Shown here piece after piece: positions 49,801-51,701 of a stretch of DNA of 51,701 bases (the stretch's first letter is position 1; each line of letters begins with the position of its first letter). The position numbers were made by a program, and so were the translations under genes. The stretch lies in assembly GCA_949292775.1 (NCBI GenBank), contig CASFBL010000015.1:1-51701 (forward strand), written 5' to 3'. Source of the DNA: an uncultured Eubacteriales bacterium (GTDB lineage Bacteria; Bacillota; Clostridia; Oscillospirales; Acutalibacteraceae). Below the pieces are notes generated by a model. The model was not told where the DNA came from and ran no database searches. It saw only the letters and a list, made by a program, of their open reading frames with translations.

Positions 49801-50733
49801 ATGAAAGAATTAGACAGAAGCGCAATAAAAAAAGAAGCACGCGCATTCATTGGGCAGGATAACCGCTGGTGGTCCATGTTCGTTGCCTATTTGCCGGTTT
49901 GGGCTATTGTCGTCGTTTTTTCTTTTGGATTTTCAGCATATGAAATCTTTTCGGACGGCCGATTTTCTATACAATTCAGCAATGCAGGCAGCAATGTGCT
50001 TTCTGTTTTGCTGATTCCGATGGAAATCGGGCTTTGCGGCTATTACCTCAATCACTTGCGCGGCTTTTCGCCCGATTTGAAAAGTCTTTACAAAGAAGGC
50101 TTTGACCGCTACGGCGAATATCTGGCAGTGGGTTTTGTGACCGGATTTATCATCGGTGTTTGGACTCTGCTGTTCATTATTCCCGGCATTATCGCTGCGC
50201 TTACCTATTCACAGGTTAGCTATATTGTGCACGACAACCCGAATGTCGGCTGCAAGCGCGCGCGTCAAATCAGTTCTGCGCTTACAGACGCCTGTAAATG
50301 GGATTTGTTTGTGCTGGAACTCAGCTTTATCGGTTGGTGGCTTCTTGTCGGTCTGACCTGCGGGATCGCCATCATTTATGTGTTCCCGTATTATCAGACG
50401 ACAAAAGCAATGTACTATGAAAATTTAAAGCAGATTTCTCTGGCTGCAGGAACTGTTCAGCCGGAAGATTTCGGACTTCTGCCGTATAACCCATATGCAC
50501 AGCAAAACCCATACACACAACAGAATCCCTATACACAGCAAAATCCTTATGCACAGCAGAATCCATACGCGCAGCAAAACCCCTATACGCAGCAGACCCC
50601 TTATGGACAACAAAATCCCTATGCGCAGGCGCCGTTTACGCCGCCGCAGCCGGAAGATACATTCCGGCCGGGAACCGACAGTACACCGCAAAGTCCCAAT
50701 AACGATGAAAATACATTTAACCCGGAGGCATAA
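49801..50733 (+). CDS. DUF975 family membrane protein with QNPY repeats
   Basis: A 310-residue protein. It begins MKELDRSAIKKEARAFIGQDN, the usual DUF975 N-terminus, and has about five to six membrane segments up to residue 205, with a conserved YYQTTKAMYYENLK after the last one. Residues about 230-277 are eight tandem NPYxQQ-like hexapeptides, followed by a Pro/Thr-rich tail. Function unknown. GGGTGAT precedes ATG 49801. Same direction as cysS and apgM; the apgM ribosome-binding site lies in its last codons. Confidence 0.82.
   Translation: MKELDRSAIKKEARAFIGQDNRWWSMFVAYLPVWAIVVVFSFGFSAYEIFSDGRFSIQFSNAGSNVLSVLLIPMEIGLCGYYLNHLRGFSPDLKSLYKEGFDRYGEYLAVGFVTGFIIGVWTLLFIIPGIIAALTYSQVSYIVHDNPNVGCKRARQISSALTDACKWDLFVLELSFIGWWLLVGLTCGIAIIYVFPYYQTTKAMYYENLKQISLAAGTVQPEDFGLLPYNPYAQQNPYTQQNPYTQQNPYAQQNPYAQQNPYTQQTPYGQQNPYAQAPFTPPQPEDTFRPGTDSTPQSPNNDENTFNPEA
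50488..50631 (+). repeat. Coding minisatellite: eight 18-bp units
   Basis: Eight consecutive 18-bp units encode NPYAQQ, NPYTQQ, NPYTQQ, NPYAQQ, NPYAQQ, NPYTQQ, TPYGQQ, NPYAQA. Many differences between units are silent (CCA/CCC/CCT, TAT/TAC, GCA/GCG, CAA/CAG), so the units are old enough to diverge or are under selection for the peptide. Confidence 0.95.
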
Positions 50734-50736
50734 AAA

Positions 50737-51701
50737 ATGAAATATGTTGTTGTTTTGTGCGACGGCATGGCGGATTATCCCGTCCCGGCGCTCGGCGGAA
50801 AAACACCGATGATGTGTGCGGACAAGCCGCATATCGATTCTCTTGCCAAAAAAGCGGAAGTCGGTCTTGTGCGCACCGTGGCGCCCGGTATGAAGCCCGG
50901 CAGCGATGTTGCAAATATGAGCGTTTTGGGCTTTGACCCGCAAAAATATTACACCGGCCGTTCACCGTTGGAAGCGGCAAGCATCGGCGTCGATTTGAAA
51001 GATACCGATGTTACCCTGCGCACCAACTTAGTTACGCTTTCCGACGAAGCGGATTATGCCGACAAAACCATGGTAGACTATTGCGCGGGCGATATTTCCA
51101 CCGAGGAAGCCGCCGAAATCATGCGCGATGTGCAAGCGCATTTCGGAAACAGTGAATTTACATTTTATCCCGGCGTGAGCTACCGCCATTGCCTGGTTTG
51201 GGCAAACGGTACGACGGACCTTGGCGATATGACTCCGCCGCATGATATTTCCGGCAGAGTGGTCGGTGAATACCTTTCTAAATCTGAAAATGCACAAAAG
51301 CTTGTGCAGATGATGAAAGACAGCTACGCGTTTTTGAAAGGCCACCCGGTCAACAAAAAGCGCGTTTCTGAGGGTAAGCGTCCCGCCAATTCCATTTGGC
51401 TTTGGGGCGAGGGCAAAAAACCGATGCTGCCGCCGTTTTATGATACTTTCGGCTTAAAAGGCGCGATTGTTTCTGCGGTCGATTTATTGAAAGGCATCGG
51501 TAAATGCGCCAAAATGGAAACCCCGCAGGTTGAGGGCGCAACCGGCTATATCGACACCAATTTTGAGGGCAAGGCCGAAGCGGCTGTAAAAGCGCTTAAA
51601 AACGGCTGCGATTTTGCCTATATCCATTTAGAAGCGCCCGACGAATGCGGCCACAGAAACGAGCCGGAAAACAAGGTGAAAGCTATTGAAATGATCGACA
51701 G
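50737..51701 (+). CDS. apgM: Cofactor-independent phosphoglycerate mutase, archaeal type (3' end outside the window)
   Basis: The first 321 residues of an ApgM-type enzyme of the alkaline-phosphatase superfamily, which interconverts 3- and 2-phosphoglycerate. The metal-binding start is YVVVLCDGMADYP; PGSDVANMSVLGFDP holds the catalytic serine; YTGRSPLEAASIGV and YIHLEAPDECGHR are further family blocks. ATG 50737 follows GGAGG in the end of the DUF975 gene, with a 3-nt gap after its stop. Relatives have about 400 residues, so some 80 are missing at the window end. In some bacteria this gene serves threonine synthesis (ThrH-like role) instead of glycolysis. Confidence 0.92.
   Translation, partial: MKYVVVLCDGMADYPVPALGGKTPMMCADKPHIDSLAKKAEVGLVRTVAPGMKPGSDVANMSVLGFDPQKYYTGRSPLEAASIGVDLKDTDVTLRTNLVTLSDEADYADKTMVDYCAGDISTEEAAEIMRDVQAHFGNSEFTFYPGVSYRHCLVWANGTTDLGDMTPPHDISGRVVGEYLSKSENAQKLVQMMKDSYAFLKGHPVNKKRVSEGKRPANSIWLWGEGKKPMLPPFYDTFGLKGAIVSAVDLLKGIGKCAKMETPQVEGATGYIDTNFEGKAEAAVKALKNGCDFAYIHLEAPDECGHRNEPENKVKAIEMID

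Noticed and set aside
50488-50631. Short regular repeats that could suggest a CRISPR array
   Set aside because: The 18-bp units are contiguous without spacers and encode an in-frame hexapeptide repeat.
1-51701. Mobile elements, prophage, restriction or toxin-antitoxin systems
   Set aside because: No transposase, integrase, terminal repeats, methylase or toxin-antitoxin pair could be recognised; the small Xre genes lack a toxin-like partner.

Overview
The window reads as a chromosomal segment of an anaerobic, spore-forming member of the Clostridia, most likely an Oscillospirales/Ruminococcaceae-type gut bacterium. The evidence is spoIVA next to a SipL-like gene (DUF3794 plus LysM), two T-box leaders, a reverse rubrerythrin, QueH, the PFL/ACT-domain pair, GPH-family sugar transporters, low-GC Gram-positive style promoters (TTGACA-17-TATAAT) and Shine-Dalgarno sites, and frequent TTG starts. 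The genus is not determined. No rRNA, tRNA, CRISPR array, prophage or insertion sequence is visible. Gene density is high and most intergenic spaces hold a recognisable promoter or terminator.

Layout. 0-2.6 kb: a polar amino-acid ABC importer (binding lipoprotein, permease, ATPase). 2.6-7.0 kb: MmcQ/YjbR protein, an SDR-type epimerase, queH, a DUF1643 protein and a glutamate-type dehydrogenase. 7.3-10.3 kb: a DUF2975 membrane protein, an Xre regulator and a large DUF4153/DUF4173-like membrane protein in one operon. 10.3-15.7 kb: PFL protein with ACT protein, PHP phosphatase, ispE, a 45-residue membrane peptide, a patatin-like lipase and a lipoprotein. 15.8-18.6 kb: a MacA-like adaptor and MacB-like permease with no ATPase gene. 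18.7-20.5 kb: an unknown protein and an FAD/Rieske oxidoreductase. 20.6-22.5 kb: PAP2 phosphatase and metallophosphoesterase. 22.5-27.1 kb: two GPH transporters, the first heading an operon with a histidine phosphatase and a PhlG/phloretin-hydrolase-like protein. 27.2-28.3 kb: PerR-like regulator and reverse rubrerythrin under a consensus promoter with a palindromic operator. 28.4-31.4 kb: sipL-like gene and spoIVA. 31.5-32.8 kb: two Xre paralogs and comF. 32.8-35.7 kb: T-box and valS. 35.9-39.0 kb: GT8 glycosyltransferase, VTT membrane protein, two unknown anchored proteins and a GNAT/LysR deletion joint. 39.1-42.6 kb: lacZ-type beta-galactosidase and a GNAT gene. 42.7-43.6 kb: alkD-like gene overlapping rpmB tail to tail. 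43.7-47.4 kb: recA-recX-rimO-pgsA in overlapping series. 47.4-51.7 kb: Cys T-box, cysE, cysS, a DUF975 protein with a coding minisatellite, and apgM cut by the window end.

Working together: amino-acid supply (importer, dehydrogenase, Cys and Val T-boxes), carbohydrate or plant-glycoside use (GPH transporters, beta-galactosidase, PhlG-like hydrolase), oxidative defence (PerR/rubrerythrin), DNA repair (recA/recX, alkD-like) and sporulation (sipL/spoIVA) are the main themes. The points most worth following are the PhlG-like operon, the rpmB terminator embedded in the alkD-like coding sequence, the GNAT/LysR deletion joint, the converted Xre gene pair, and a possible 72-nt RNA at about 37.5 kb. 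All names rest on motif and family recognition by eye; no database search was run.
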